Source: Terriglobia bacterium (lineage in GTDB: Bacteria > Acidobacteriota > Terriglobia > Bryobacterales > Bryobacteraceae). From it: a DNA stretch of 64,000 nucleotides. Below the pieces are notes generated by a model. The model was given only the letters and a program-made list of their open reading frames with translations, was not told where the DNA came from and made no database searches. Below are positions 28,188-38,000 of this stretch, piece by piece (position 1 is the first letter of the stretch; every line of letters begins with the position of its first letter). Made by a program: the position numbers and the translations under genes. The stretch covers positions 62,001 through 126,000 of the forward strand of contig JAIQFI010000006.1 of NCBI GenBank assembly GCA_020073345.1, in the 5' to 3' direction.

Positions 28188-29573
28188 ATGAAAATTGGTT
28201 TCGTTAGTCTGGGCTGCCCCAAGAACCTGGTCGACACCGAGGTGATGATGGGTCAGCTCACCGCGCAGGGTCACGAACTGACGCCGCATCCCTCCGATGC
28301 CGACGTTATCGTGGTCAACACCTGCAGCTTCATCGATCCGGCCAAGCAAGAATCAGTGGACACGATCCTGGAGATGGCGGAGTACAAGAAAACCGGCCGC
28401 GCGCGGAAGCTCATCGTAGCGGGCTGCCTGGTGGAACGCTACCGCGGCGACATCCAGAAGAACATGCCCGAGGTGGACGCCGTGATCGGCACCAATGAAT
28501 TGGAGCAGATCACTAGTCTCTGTGAGGGAGTGGAGCCGGCCGAGCGGAATCCGTTCGAGCCGTACCTCTATCACGACGCGACGCCGCGTGTGCTGGCTAC
28601 TCCTCGTCATTACGCGTATATCAAGATCGCCGAGGGCTGCGATCATCCCTGCACGTTCTGTGTGATCCCGCAGTATCGCGGCCAGTTCCGCAGCCGCCGC
28701 TTCGAGAGCGTCATTTCGGAGGCCACGCGGCTGTTTTCGCAGGGCGTGCGCGAGATCAACCTGATCGGCCAGGACACCACCTGCTACGGCGAGGATCTCG
28801 GATTAAAGGACGGTTTGTCGCTGTTACTCGCGCGGCTGGCCGGAATCGAGACAGAACACGCCAAATGGGTCCGGTTCCTGTATTGCTACCCGAACAAGGT
28901 CACGCAGAAGCTGCTGGATACCATCGCGGAGCACGCCGCCCTGGTGAAGTACATCGACATGCCGCTGCAGCATGCCAGCGCTTCGGTGCTGAAACGCATG
29001 AAGCGCGGATCACATGGAGACATCTTCCTTCGACTACTCGAGAGGATTAGGCAGACCATCCCCGGCGTTGCCATTCGCACCAGCATGATCGTCGGATTTC
29101 CGGGCGAAACCGAAGCAGATTTCCAGGAGTTGTGCGCGTTCGTCGAAGCCGCTCAGTTCGACCGCATGGGGGCCTTCTCCTATTCGGACGAAGACACCAG
29201 CAAGAGTTTCGCGCTGGACGCCAAAGTGGACGGGCGCACAATTCAGAACCGCAAGCGGCGGCTGATGGCGATCCAACGCAAGATTTCCCGCACGCGTAAT
29301 CGGGAGCTGGTTGACCGCGAAATGGACGTGCTGGTGGAAGGTCCGTCAAACGATTCCGAACTGGTCTGGCAGGCGAGACTTTCGACGCAGGCTCCTGATA
29401 TCGACGGCGTCTGCTACATTTCAGACCCCGGCGAAGCGCCTCTGCGGGCAGGCGAATTCCGGCGCATGCGGATCACCAAGGCGCACGACTACGACTTAAC
29501 GGGCGAACTGGTCGATACAGCCGGCCTGGAGGCCGGCCCTACTGCCCGTCCTGCGTTGGTAATGATTAGATAG
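28188..29573 (+). CDS. rimO: RimO, ribosomal protein S12 methylthiotransferase
   Basis: Radical-SAM methylthiotransferase that modifies Asp89 of ribosomal protein S12 (461 residues). The N-terminal MTTase domain begins [18 protein letters not shown]. The radical-SAM cluster motif is Cys151-x3-Cys155-x2-Cys158 (CDHPCTFC), with a TRAM domain at about 375-440. The frame is open far upstream over msrA, but ATG 28188 gives the canonical start. The last 20 or so residues ([14 protein letters not shown]) are encoded by a palindromic repeat and look like an added tail. Confidence 0.95.
   Translation: MKIGFVSLGCPKNLVDTEVMMGQLTAQGHELTPHPSDADVIVVNTCSFIDPAKQESVDTILEMAEYKKTGRARKLIVAGCLVERYRGDIQKNMPEVDAVIGTNELEQITSLCEGVEPAERNPFEPYLYHDATPRVLATPRHYAYIKIAEGCDHPCTFCVIPQYRGQFRSRRFESVISEATRLFSQGVREINLIGQDTTCYGEDLGLKDGLSLLLARLAGIETEHAKWVRFLYCYPNKVTQKLLDTIAEHAALVKYIDMPLQHASASVLKRMKRGSHGDIFLRLLERIRQTIPGVAIRTSMIVGFPGETEADFQELCAFVEAAQFDRMGAFSYSDEDTSKSFALDAKVDGRTIQNRKRRLMAIQRKISRTRNRELVDREMDVLVEGPSNDSELVWQARLSTQAPDIDGVCYISDPGEAPLRAGEFRRMRITKAHDYDLTGELVDTAGLEAGPTARPALVMIR
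29520..29537. repeat. Palindromic repeat in the 3' end of rimO
   Basis: GCCGGCCT (29520-29527) pairs with AGGCCGGC (29530-29537) over a 2-base loop, followed by CCTACTGCCCG. It is in frame within rimO and encodes its unusual C-terminal tail. Confidence 0.5.
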
Positions 29574-29577
29574 GGCT

Positions 29578-29763
29578 ATGCAGTGCCCGATCTGCCGGAA
29601 AGAAGTCCCATCTGACTCTCCCTTCATCCCCTTTTGCAGCGACCGCTGCCGGATCATCGATCTGGGCAATTGGGCGTCAGAGAAGTACATGATCTCGACG
29701 CCTGTTGATACCCAGACGCTCGAGGAGATTCCCGATCAGGAACTGGAAGACGACAGCGAATGA
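29578..29763 (+). CDS. yacG: YacG-like zinc protein (DNA gyrase inhibitor family)
   Basis: A 61-residue zinc-binding protein. The four Cys ligands are C3 and C6 (CPIC) and C20 and C24 (CSDRC), followed by the family stretch [15 protein letters not shown]. The C-terminal tail is acidic. E. coli YacG binds gyrase and blocks its DNA binding. It begins 4 bases after rimO and overlaps pgpA by ATGA. Confidence 0.9.
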   Translation: MQCPICRKEVPSDSPFIPFCSDRCRIIDLGNWASEKYMISTPVDTQTLEEIPDQELEDDSE

Positions 29764-30224
29764 GCGCTCTGGCTCGCCTTCTTGGAACGTTCTTCTATTT
29801 TGGATATTTTCCGAAAGGACCCGGGACCGCCGGGTCGCTGGGAGCGTTGGCGATTGCCTCGGCCTTGCACACTTACCTCGGCACTTCCGGAGCATGCATC
29901 GCGCTATTCGGGGCGCTGCTGATCGCTCCGTCCATCTGGGCCGCCGGGCGGATGGCGAAGGACACCGGTAGCAAAGATCCACAAATCGTGGTCATCGACG
30001 AAGTAGTCGGCCAGTGGATCGCGCTCGCAGGAGCTTCCACGCTCAACTGGAAGAGCTGGCTCGCTGCCTTTGCGCTGTTCCGGTTATTCGATATCTGGAA
30101 GCCGCCGCCGGTGCGCCAGCTGGAAAAAATACCCGGGGGCGCGGGCATTGTGCTCGACGACGCGATGGCCGGAATCTACGCCGCACTTGTGTTGTACTTC
30201 GCTGGGTGGTTCAATCTGTATTAG
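29760..30224 (+). CDS. pgpA: Phosphatidylglycerophosphatase A
   Basis: Removes phosphate from phosphatidylglycerophosphate to form phosphatidylglycerol in the inner membrane (154 residues). Conserved family segments are [26 protein letters not shown] with the catalytic acidic residues, [16 protein letters not shown] and [13 protein letters not shown]. Three or four membrane helices are present. Its ATG overlaps the yacG stop; cinA is two genes further on, a grouping often seen in bacteria. Confidence 0.95.
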   Translation: MSALARLLGTFFYFGYFPKGPGTAGSLGALAIASALHTYLGTSGACIALFGALLIAPSIWAAGRMAKDTGSKDPQIVVIDEVVGQWIALAGASTLNWKSWLAAFALFRLFDIWKPPPVRQLEKIPGGAGIVLDDAMAGIYAALVLYFAGWFNLY

Positions 30225-30234
30225 CTGCTCGCTT

Positions 30235-31257
30235 ATGGCCCTTCGCAAGAATTCCGAATCCCGTCCGCAGATTTCAGACGTTTCCCCGCCGGCGGCTATC
30301 CCGGGCGGCGAGTTCCGCATCCGCGGCAAGGGCCTGGCCGGCGCGGAACGGCCCACCGCGCGATTCGGTGAACTGTCAGCGCCGGTCGTGATCGGCTCGG
30401 ATTCGCTGGTGATCGTGCGCGTGCCGGAAGGCGCCTCGCGCGGCGAACTGAAGCTCGGCAAGGACGAAGATACGGCCTGGACCTGCGATATCGGAATCCA
30501 GATCGCGGAGGGGATGCATCCCGTTTCCAACCCGGCCATTGACAAGCTGGGAACCATCTACACCACCTTCAGCGGATCGGCCGGGCAGAAAACCGCCGTT
30601 TCGATTTACAAGATCGACACCAGCCTGGTGGCCAAGCCGCTGGTCACGGACATGATGAACGCCACCGGCCTCGCGCTGGACGCCGAGGGAGGGCTGTACT
30701 GCTCCAGCCGCCATGACGGCATAGTCTACCAGGTGTCGCCCTCGGGCAACACGTCGACTTATGTCGAGGGCATGGGTGTGGCCACCGGGATCGTCTTCGA
30801 CCGCGACGACAATCTGTTTGTCGGCGACCGCAGTGGAACGGTTTTCAAGATCAGCCGGCAGCGGCAAATTTACGTGTTCGCCACGCTGGAACCATCGATT
30901 GCCGCGTATCACCTTGCATTCGGTCCGGATGGCTATCTCTACGTCACCGGCCCAACCACTTCGAGTTTCGATGCCGTCCATCGCATTGACAAGGACGGCC
31001 ATGTGGAAACGTTCTATCGCGGGCTGGGACGTCCGCAGGGCATGGCGTTCGATGTTCACGGAAACCTGTACGTAGCGGCATCTCTCGGTGGGCGTCGCGG
31101 TGTCGTGCGAATCTCTCCCGATCGAAAGGCCGAGCTGTTTCTATCCGGACCGGCCATCGTTGGACTGGCGTTTTCGCCGTCGAAGTCGGTGATCGTGGCC
31201 ACCAACAACTCGCTGTTCAAAGTGGACGCCCGCATCGAGGGCTGGCCGGTTCCTTAG
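30235..31257 (+). CDS. IPT/TIG plus NHL-type beta-propeller protein
   Basis: 340 residues from ATG 30235. An N-terminal IPT/TIG-like fold (about 10-85: SPPAAIPGGEFRIRGKGL) precedes a six-blade NHL/SMP-30-like propeller with repeated motifs such as GLALDAEGGLYCSSR, GIVFDRDDNLFVGDRSG and GMAFDVHGNLYVAAS. No signal peptide is seen, so it may be cytoplasmic or use another route. Some propellers of this type are lactonases, but the metal ligands are not obvious here. It sits between pgpA and cinA. Confidence 0.75.
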   Translation: MALRKNSESRPQISDVSPPAAIPGGEFRIRGKGLAGAERPTARFGELSAPVVIGSDSLVIVRVPEGASRGELKLGKDEDTAWTCDIGIQIAEGMHPVSNPAIDKLGTIYTTFSGSAGQKTAVSIYKIDTSLVAKPLVTDMMNATGLALDAEGGLYCSSRHDGIVYQVSPSGNTSTYVEGMGVATGIVFDRDDNLFVGDRSGTVFKISRQRQIYVFATLEPSIAAYHLAFGPDGYLYVTGPTTSSFDAVHRIDKDGHVETFYRGLGRPQGMAFDVHGNLYVAASLGGRRGVVRISPDRKAELFLSGPAIVGLAFSPSKSVIVATNNSLFKVDARIEGWPVP

Positions 31258-31275
31258 GCGGTCTCACTAACACCG

Positions 31276-32526
31276 ATGCAGGACGCCGAGATCATCGCGG
31301 TGGGGTCGGAGATGCTGACCTCGCAGCGCATCGATACCAATTCGCTGTACATCACCGATCAACTGAATGCGCTCGGCATCGAGGTGCGCCGGAAGCTGAT
31401 CATCGGCGACGATCGGGAGCTGCTGACCGACGCCGTGCGCTCCGCCCTGCGTCATCCGGAAACAGGCATCGTGATCCTCACCGGCGGCCTCGGACCCACC
31501 GAAGACGACGTGACGCGCCAGGCGGTGGCCGACGCTTTGGAGCGCGAACTGGTCTTCAGCCAGGAAATCTGCGACGGGATCGAAGAACGGTTCCGTCGCC
31601 GCCAGCGCAAGATGGCCGAGATCAACAAGCGGCAGGCATATCTCGTCGCCGGCGCGGAAGTGCTGCCGAACACCAACGGAACGGCGCCGGGGCAATGGAT
31701 GGTAAACGACGGCCGCATAGTGATCATGCTTCCCGGGCCACCGGGCGAGCTGAAGCCGCTGTTCGCCACGGAATGCGTCCCGCGGCTGGAGCGGCTTCTC
31801 CCGGCGCAGGTGATCCGCGCGCGATTCTACCGGGTCACAGGGCTGACGGAATCCGATCTCGACGCGCTGATCGCGCCGGTGTACACGAAATACGCGAATC
31901 CGTCGACGACAATCCTGGCGTCGCCGGGCGACATCCAGATACACCTGCGCGCCCGGTGTAGATCGGAGGAAGAAGCCGAGCGGCTGCTGGCCGAGGTTGG
32001 CGGACCCATCGAAGAACTACTCGGAAGGCATCTGTTTTCTCGTAACGGCGATCCGCTTGAGGCAATTGTCGGCACGTTACTTCGCGAACGGGAGGCGACC
32101 CTTAGCATCGCCGAAAGCTGCACCGGAGGCATGGTGGGCGAGCGCGTCACATCTATTGCGGGGAGTTCAGACTACTTTCTGGGCGGTTTTGTCACCTATA
32201 CGGACCGTATGAAAACGGACCTGCTGGGCGTGGACCCGAAGCTGATCGCGCAGCACACCGCGGTGAGCAAGGAAGTCGCTCGGGCGATGGCTGAAGGTGC
32301 GCGAGCACGTACGGGCTCGACATTTGCCATCTCCATCACGGGGGAAGCGGGGCCGGAGTCGGGCTCGGGCGCTCCGGTGGGCACCATCTTCGTGGGCTTC
32401 GCGGGTCCCGACGGGCCGCCGGAAGCGCTGCGTTTCGCGATGCCCGGGGATCGGCCTCGCATTCGCGGATTCGCCACGCAAGCGGCACTCGATCTTCTGC
32501 GCCGGCGCCTGCTGAAACTGGATTAA
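31276..32526 (+). CDS. cinA: CinA, nicotinamide-nucleotide amidohydrolase / ADP-ribose pyrophosphatase
   Basis: A two-domain protein of 416 residues. The N-terminal MoCF/COG1058 domain (about 1-170) has EIIAVGSEMLTSQRIDTN and TGGLGPTEDDVTR. The C-terminal CinA amidase domain (about 255-410) has SIAESCTGGMVGERVT, with the Ser/Lys-type active site, and SITGEAGPESGSGAPVGT. It recycles NMN made by NAD-consuming reactions such as bacterial DNA ligase. It starts 18 bases after the propeller gene. Confidence 0.95.
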   Translation: MQDAEIIAVGSEMLTSQRIDTNSLYITDQLNALGIEVRRKLIIGDDRELLTDAVRSALRHPETGIVILTGGLGPTEDDVTRQAVADALERELVFSQEICDGIEERFRRRQRKMAEINKRQAYLVAGAEVLPNTNGTAPGQWMVNDGRIVIMLPGPPGELKPLFATECVPRLERLLPAQVIRARFYRVTGLTESDLDALIAPVYTKYANPSTTILASPGDIQIHLRARCRSEEEAERLLAEVGGPIEELLGRHLFSRNGDPLEAIVGTLLREREATLSIAESCTGGMVGERVTSIAGSSDYFLGGFVTYTDRMKTDLLGVDPKLIAQHTAVSKEVARAMAEGARARTGSTFAISITGEAGPESGSGAPVGTIFVGFAGPDGPPEALRFAMPGDRPRIRGFATQAALDLLRRRLLKLD

Positions 32527-32535
32527 AACGGCCTG

Positions 32536-34404
32536 ATGCCAGCCACTCGATTCATTTTGGCGGCGCTGGTGCTCGCGACCATTCTGTTCTGGGCCATCCC
32601 GCTGTTTCAGCCTCACGCGACCATCCATTGGGATCTGGCCGACGTCAGCTATCCTGCGCAGAAGTATTTCTCTGATTCCGTGCACGCTGGCCGGCTGCCG
32701 TACTGGACGCCATTCCTCTATTCGGGGACGCCGTTTCTGTCGGATCCGCAGACCGGCGCGTGGTATCCGCTGCATTGGCCGTTTTACTTGATCGGAATCA
32801 CCCCGCGCATCCTGTTCTGGGAGCTGGCGCTGCACTCGTTCCTCGCGCTGGCCGGAGCGTTCTTGCTCGCTCGCAAGCTGTTCGAAGATCCCGTGGCCGC
32901 CGTAATCGCGGCGATGTTCTACGCCTGGGGCGGGTTCTTCGCCGCGCACAGCTCGCAGCTGGGAATGTTCGAAGCCGCGGCTCTGCTGCCTTGGCTGTTG
33001 TGGGCATCACTGGCCGACCGGCGGAGTTGGCTGCTTTCCGGAACATTCGCCGGGCTCATCATTCTAACGGGCAATTTCGATGCAGCCGTGTACTGCTTCT
33101 TAGCGTCTGCGTGCTTCCTGATAACGCGGCCGTGGAAACGTGCGGCGGTGCTGGTAGTAGCAACGCCCGCCATCGGATTTTGCTTGAGCGCGGTGGTGAT
33201 GCTGCCCTGGCTCCAGATCGCCCATTACACCACGCATCCTCTCACTTCGCCGGCCGCGTCCTTGCGGCCGATCGCGCTGGCCGCCGTGATGTCGGCCGAC
33301 TATTTCGGTCTGATCTCCGGGAACTATCGGGGCCCGGAAGAGATTCGCCAGTTCTATCTGTACGGCGGTTTGCTGCTGCTGCCGCTGGCCATCGCCGGAC
33401 TCATGCGGAAGTTGCAAATGCGCCCGATCATGGCCTTGATCGTGCCAGGGCTGTGGTACGCGTTCGGTCCGGCCGGGGGGCTCGCACGCCTGCTCAAAAT
33501 GCTGCCGGGGTTTCGCGACGCTCACGCGCCGGTCGAGATCTGGTTCGTGCCGGCGCTCGGCCTCGCGCTCGCAGCCGGGTCCGGAGCTGCATGGGCGGCG
33601 GAAAAAATGGGGCAGAAGCGCCTGCCCTTCATCCTGATGGTGATCATCGCGGCCGATTTGTGGCATTTCAATATGTACAAGAGCCCGCTGGTGTACGCCT
33701 CCACCACGTTCGAGGAACTGTACGGGAAACGCCAGGAGAACTTCGAGGACCGGATTCGCGAGGTCAAACAGCAGCCGTTCTACCGGTTGTGGATGTCGAA
33801 CCCCAGCATCACAATCGGCGCTCTGGACGGATCGCTGGCGACGCGCACTGAAGTGAGCTGGGGCGCGGGATTGCTCGAATTGAATCGCTATGCCGAATAT
33901 ACCCGGGCGATCCCGTCGAATCCGCTGTTGTTGCACGGACTGGGCGCGAATTATCTGGTGGACTCGCGGGGACGATTGGAATTGAATCCTTCCGCTCTGT
34001 CGCGCGTTTCGGTGCCCCAGAGAGTGACTTCAGGGGGCTATGCAGAGCTGGCTTCCCTTGATCCAGCCCGGGGTTCCGTGGTCGAAGGTTGGACCAAAAC
34101 CCTGACTCAGCAGCAGCCCTCGGAGCTGACGGTCACGGGTTATCGCGAGGATTTCTATCAGATTCGTTATTCCGCCGCGGCGGACACGCTCATCCGCATT
34201 GCGGTTCCATTCGCGCCTGGATGGCGCGCCGCTGTGGATGGAATGCCGGTGGCAGTCTTGCCGGTCGACTACGCGCTGAGCGGCGTCCTGGTTCCGGCCG
34301 GGCAACACCAACTGACACTGGAATTCCGACCGAAGTACTTCCTGGTTGGGGCTGCGCTGAGTATCGCCACGGCCATTGGCGTTATCCTTCTTTCTTTGTG
34401 GTGA
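32536..34404 (+). CDS. YfhO-family polytopic membrane protein
   Basis: 622 residues with about ten membrane helices. The first periplasmic loop (HWDLADVSYPAQKYFSDSV) and GRLPYWTPFLYSGTPFLSDP are hallmarks of YfhO, a GT-C-like family that glycosylates cell-envelope polymers in Gram-positive bacteria. A soluble module near residue 560 (FAPGWRAAVDG) is followed by a last membrane helix. The gene starts 9 bases after cinA. Substrate is unknown; a lipid-linked sugar donor is expected. Confidence 0.85.
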   Translation: MPATRFILAALVLATILFWAIPLFQPHATIHWDLADVSYPAQKYFSDSVHAGRLPYWTPFLYSGTPFLSDPQTGAWYPLHWPFYLIGITPRILFWELALHSFLALAGAFLLARKLFEDPVAAVIAAMFYAWGGFFAAHSSQLGMFEAAALLPWLLWASLADRRSWLLSGTFAGLIILTGNFDAAVYCFLASACFLITRPWKRAAVLVVATPAIGFCLSAVVMLPWLQIAHYTTHPLTSPAASLRPIALAAVMSADYFGLISGNYRGPEEIRQFYLYGGLLLLPLAIAGLMRKLQMRPIMALIVPGLWYAFGPAGGLARLLKMLPGFRDAHAPVEIWFVPALGLALAAGSGAAWAAEKMGQKRLPFILMVIIAADLWHFNMYKSPLVYASTTFEELYGKRQENFEDRIREVKQQPFYRLWMSNPSITIGALDGSLATRTEVSWGAGLLELNRYAEYTRAIPSNPLLLHGLGANYLVDSRGRLELNPSALSRVSVPQRVTSGGYAELASLDPARGSVVEGWTKTLTQQQPSELTVTGYREDFYQIRYSAAADTLIRIAVPFAPGWRAAVDGMPVAVLPVDYALSGVLVPAGQHQLTLEFRPKYFLVGAALSIATAIGVILLSLW

Positions 34405-34413
34405 GATAAAGAT

Positions 34414-34956
34414 ATGCGAATCCGAAAAGCAGTTTTAGTCATGGTCGCGTTGGTTGGTGTTTCGCAAGCGCAGACGCCCGCACCAGCCAAGGCGGCCGCC
34501 AAGGCCCCCGCGCCCGTGCGCCAGAATCCTGCGACCCTGGCCCAGCTCATGAAGGGGAGTCTCTATCCCAGCTCGAACGTGATCTTTGCCGCTCAGGGCG
34601 ACAATCCCGCCGATGTGCCGCCCGCCAAGGATCCGGCGACGTCCGTCAATCCTCTCGCCAGCTCGTATGGCAAATGGGAAGCGGTGGAAAATGCCGGCTT
34701 GGCGATCGCGGAGGCCGCCAACCTTCTTACAACTCCTGGACGCAAGTGCTCCAATGGCCGGGCGGTTCCCATGACGAATGCAGACTGGCCGAAGCTGGTC
34801 CAAGGGCTGCGGGATGCGGGAATGGCGGCCTACAAGGCAGCTCAGTCGAAGAATCAGGACAAGATCCTGGACGCCGCCGACGTGATGACTACGGCGTGCG
34901 CGAACTGCCACGACAAATATCGCGAGAAGCCCACTCTGGCAGACCGCTGCAAATAG
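34414..34956 (+). CDS. Periplasmic cytochrome c'-like protein
   Basis: 180 residues with a signal peptide to about residue 19 (VALVGVSQA), an Ala/Pro/Lys-rich linker, and a four-helix-type domain. The single haem site CANCH is at residues 162-166, near the C-terminus, as in class II cytochromes c' and cytochrome c-556. Two other Cys residues (in GRKCSNG and DRCK) might form a disulfide. Electron partner unknown. It is 9 bases after the YfhO gene. Confidence 0.8.
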   Translation: MRIRKAVLVMVALVGVSQAQTPAPAKAAAKAPAPVRQNPATLAQLMKGSLYPSSNVIFAAQGDNPADVPPAKDPATSVNPLASSYGKWEAVENAGLAIAEAANLLTTPGRKCSNGRAVPMTNADWPKLVQGLRDAGMAAYKAAQSKNQDKILDAADVMTTACANCHDKYREKPTLADRCK

Positions 34957-35013
34957 GGCAGATCCTGACGCTGTAGTATTTCCTGGTTTCGGCCGATAGT
35001 GAAGGTAAGTCTC

Positions 35014-35904
35014 ATGGTCGAAACGACTTCCGCCCAAGCTGTATCAACTCCGGATGCCAAACTGTCTGAACGCGCGATGGCGGCGCTGGGCAAACTGCCC
35101 CCCTTTTCGCCGATTCTGAACAAGCTGCTGGCCTCGCTGGCTGGCGAAGACGTATCCTTCGCCAAGCTGGGGGAACTGATCGAGAAAGACACCGTGGTGG
35201 CGGGAAATATCCTGCACCTGGTGAACTCGGCGCTGTACGCACGCCGCGCAACCATCACGTCCGTGCGCCACGCGCTGGCTCTGCTGGGAATGGACAAGGT
35301 CCGCAACACGCTGCTGGGGATGTCGATCTCGCGCATGTGGGGCCAGGTAAAGACACCTCCGACGTGGTCCATGGCGCGGTTCAACCGGCATTCGGCCGCA
35401 GTCGCGATTCTTAGCGATCAGATCGCGTCGCGTATACCGGTGGTGTATCCGGAGGGAGCGTTCGTGGCCGGGTTGCTGCACGATCTGGGCCGGTTGTTGA
35501 TCGCTTTGGGCCTGCCGGACGAATTTGCGCGACTGTTGAAGATTCACGAGCAGTCCGAGCGATCCTGGACGGAATGCGAGCGCGAACTGCTGGGGTTCAC
35601 GCACGCCGATCTTTCAGCCCAAGCTCTGGCAAAGTGGAAATTCCCAGAGCAGGTGCAGATTGCCGTGCGCGATCACCACCAGACACCGGCGTTTCAGGCA
35701 GGCGGAATCGTGCCTGTCAGCGTCGTGATCCATGCCGCCAATCAATACGTCAATTCGACGGGCGAATCGATCGTCGCCAGCAAGCTGGTGGCCGCCGAGG
35801 ACGCGGGAGCACTCGCGGCGCTGGGCATCTCGGAAGAGAACGTCGGCCGGCTGCTGGCGGACTTCACGGCCGAACACGCGGCCATGGCGGCATTTTTCAA
35901 ATAA
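35014..35904 (+). CDS. HDOD-domain signalling protein
   Basis: HDOD proteins are degenerate HD-phosphohydrolase folds used in bacterial signalling. Of about 296 residues, 30-230 form the domain: LPPFSPILNKLLASLAGEDVSF, HLVNSALYARRATITSVRHAL, LLGMDKVRNTLL and FVAGLLHDLGRLLIAL. The catalytic HD is retained in LLHDLG, but the full metal set is not clear. I place the start at ATG 35014, with AAGGT 8 bases upstream; GTG 34999 is possible. Confidence 0.85.
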   Translation: MVETTSAQAVSTPDAKLSERAMAALGKLPPFSPILNKLLASLAGEDVSFAKLGELIEKDTVVAGNILHLVNSALYARRATITSVRHALALLGMDKVRNTLLGMSISRMWGQVKTPPTWSMARFNRHSAAVAILSDQIASRIPVVYPEGAFVAGLLHDLGRLLIALGLPDEFARLLKIHEQSERSWTECERELLGFTHADLSAQALAKWKFPEQVQIAVRDHHQTPAFQAGGIVPVSVVIHAANQYVNSTGESIVASKLVAAEDAGALAALGISEENVGRLLADFTAEHAAMAAFFK

Positions 35905-36016
35905 ACATCGCGCAAAACGGAGCGCGGCGCGATCGTTTTTCTAGTTCTGCAACGTGTGCGCGCCGCGCCCTTTGCGCTCCGGAACAGCCGTCAAGTCTTT
36001 GGTGTAGCCTTAGAGT

Positions 36017-36199
36017 ATGCAGCTTCTGGAGACCATGAAGGCTGCGCTCAAGCGCATCAGCCGGAATGAGTCCGAGCGGAAGGAGCCCGAGCATCCGGAC
36101 GATCCCTACGCCTTGGTGGGCGCGCCCAAGAAACCCCGCACCCCGCTGCGCAGCTCGGCTGCGACCGTTCCCCTTCATTTCGAACAGCCCCCTGAATAG
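36017..36199 (+). CDS. Small hypothetical protein before nadA
   Basis: 60 residues, basic at the start (KAALKRISRNESERKEP) and Pro-rich at the end. Codon third positions are strongly G/C, as in real genes here, and it ends 36 bases before nadA on the same strand. No family is recognised and no signal peptide or membrane segment is present. Confidence 0.45.
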   Translation: MQLLETMKAALKRISRNESERKEPEHPDDPYALVGAPKKPRTPLRSSAATVPLHFEQPPE

Positions 36200-36235
36200 C
36201 TTGCGGTAAACTTGAAGTAACAGGACCTCCCCCGT

Positions 36236-37165
36236 ATGCCGGCCGTTCAGTCCATCGTCGACGAAATACTGGAGTTGAAGCAGCAGCGCCGCGCCATCAT
36301 TCTGGCGCACCACTACCAGGACTCCGAGATTCAGGAACTGGCGGATTCGATCGGCGACAGCCTGGAACTGGCCCGCAGGGCGCGCGACTTCGAAGGCGAC
36401 GTCATTGCGTTTTGCGGCGTCGTGTTCATGGCCGAAACGGCGAAAGTCCTGAACCCCGCGCGGACCGTGGTGCTGCCCGATCTGGATGCCGGATGCAGCT
36501 TGGTGGATAGCTGCACGGCCGAGCAGGTGCGGGCGTTCCGCCAGCGCCATCCCGACCACGTGATCGTCAGCTACGTCAACACCTCGGTGGAAGTGAAGGC
36601 GGAGAGCGACATTCTGTGCACTTCGCGCAACGCTGTGCGCATCGTGAACTCGATTCCGGCGGACCAGCCGATTCTGTTCCTGCCCGATATCAACCTCGGC
36701 AACTACGTAAAACAGCAGACCGGCCGCGAGAACATGACGATCTGGCAGGGCGCCTGTATCGTGCATGCGACGTTCGCGGCGCGACGGCTGACAACCGCGC
36801 GGGCGGAGCATCCGCAGGCCCTGGTAGCGGCGCATCCGGAATGCCCGCCGGACGTTCTCGCGATGGCGGATTTCATCGGATCCACCAGCGCGATCATCGA
36901 CTGGTGCGTATCGGCCCCCGCCAAAGAATACATCGTGATGACCGAGAGCGGCGTGAGGCATTCTCTGGAGCGGCTGGCTCCGCATAAGCGCTTCCACTTT
37001 GTTCCCAACGAAAACTGCAACTGCAGCGAGTGCCCGTACATGCGGCGCAACACGCTCGAGAAACTGCGCGATTGTCTGACCAACCTGACGCCGCGCATCG
37101 AGCTTTCCGAAGACATCATCCGGCGCGCGGCGCTGCCCATCGAGCGGATGCTCGCTGTTCGCTAA
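36236..37165 (+). CDS. nadA: Quinolinate synthase
   Basis: [4Fe-4S] enzyme that condenses iminoaspartate with dihydroxyacetone phosphate in NAD synthesis (309 residues). Substrate motifs AHHYQDSEIQELADSIGDS and GVVFMAETAKVLNP are present. Cluster ligands are Cys87 (DAGCSLVD), Cys174 (WQGACIVH) and one of Cys261/263/266 (NCSECP). nadC follows 11 bases after; no nadB is in the window, so iminoaspartate must come from an oxidase or dehydrogenase elsewhere. Confidence 0.96.
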   Translation: MPAVQSIVDEILELKQQRRAIILAHHYQDSEIQELADSIGDSLELARRARDFEGDVIAFCGVVFMAETAKVLNPARTVVLPDLDAGCSLVDSCTAEQVRAFRQRHPDHVIVSYVNTSVEVKAESDILCTSRNAVRIVNSIPADQPILFLPDINLGNYVKQQTGRENMTIWQGACIVHATFAARRLTTARAEHPQALVAAHPECPPDVLAMADFIGSTSAIIDWCVSAPAKEYIVMTESGVRHSLERLAPHKRFHFVPNENCNCSECPYMRRNTLEKLRDCLTNLTPRIELSEDIIRRAALPIERMLAVR

Positions 37166-37176
37166 CGGGCCCGGTA

Positions 37177-37998
37177 GTGGCCTTCGACGTTTCGCACCCC
37201 GAAATCCAGAACGTAGTGCGGCTGGCCTTGGCTGAGGATATCGGCTCCGGCGACCTGACTACCAACCTGTGCGTCCCCACTGGCACTACAGCCACCGGTC
37301 GCATGATCGCGCGGGAATCGCTGACGGTTGTGGGCGTAGAACTGCTGCCGCTGATCTTTGCCGGCTGCATCGTGAGTCAGACTCGCCGTTCTGGAGATCC
37401 GCTTAAGAATGGCGATGAAATCGCCGTAGTGCGAGGTCCCGCACGGGCGTTGCTTACGGGCGAGCGCACTGCCTTGAACTTTCTCCAGCGCCTGAGCGGC
37501 ATTGCGACGCTGGCCGCAGCTTATGTCCGCGCTGTGGAGGGGACGCGCTGCCGGATTCTGGATACTCGCAAGACCACGCCGGGGCTGCGGCGCCTGGAGA
37601 AGATGGCGGCGGCGGCGGGCGGAGCGGTGAATCATCGCATGGGGCTGTTCGACGCGGTGCTGATCAAGAACAATCACATCACCGCAGCGGGCGGCGTCCG
37701 GGCAGCACTGGAGCGCACGCGAAACGCAGGGGTTCCGGTGGAGATCGAGGTCCGGACGCGTGCGGAACTGGATGAAGCGCTGGCCTGTGGCGCCACGCAT
37801 TTGCTGCTGGACAATCTTTCGCCGGCGGAAGCGAAAGAGTGGATCGCGCATATCAACGGACGCGCGACGGTGGAGCTGTCCGGAGGCATCACGCTAGAAA
37901 CCGCTCGAGCTTACGCGGAAACTGGCGCGGATTTCCTGTCGAGCGGAGCGATTACGCACTCGGCACGGGCTGTCGATATCAACTTCCGCATCGAGTAG
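37177..37998 (+). CDS. nadC: Nicotinate-nucleotide pyrophosphorylase (carboxylating)
   Basis: Converts quinolinate and PRPP to nicotinate mononucleotide (273 residues). Visible motifs include ALAEDIGSGDLTT, ERTALNFLQRLSGIAT, DTRKTTPGLR, HRMGLFDAVLIKNNH and ELSGGI. The start is GTG 37177 (VAFDVSHPEIQ), soon after the nadA stop; the open frame further upstream lies within nadA and is rejected. It forms a nadA-nadC operon. Confidence 0.95.
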   Translation: MAFDVSHPEIQNVVRLALAEDIGSGDLTTNLCVPTGTTATGRMIARESLTVVGVELLPLIFAGCIVSQTRRSGDPLKNGDEIAVVRGPARALLTGERTALNFLQRLSGIATLAAAYVRAVEGTRCRILDTRKTTPGLRRLEKMAAAAGGAVNHRMGLFDAVLIKNNHITAAGGVRAALERTRNAGVPVEIEVRTRAELDEALACGATHLLLDNLSPAEAKEWIAHINGRATVELSGGITLETARAYAETGADFLSSGAITHSARAVDINFRIE

Positions 37999-38000
37999 GC

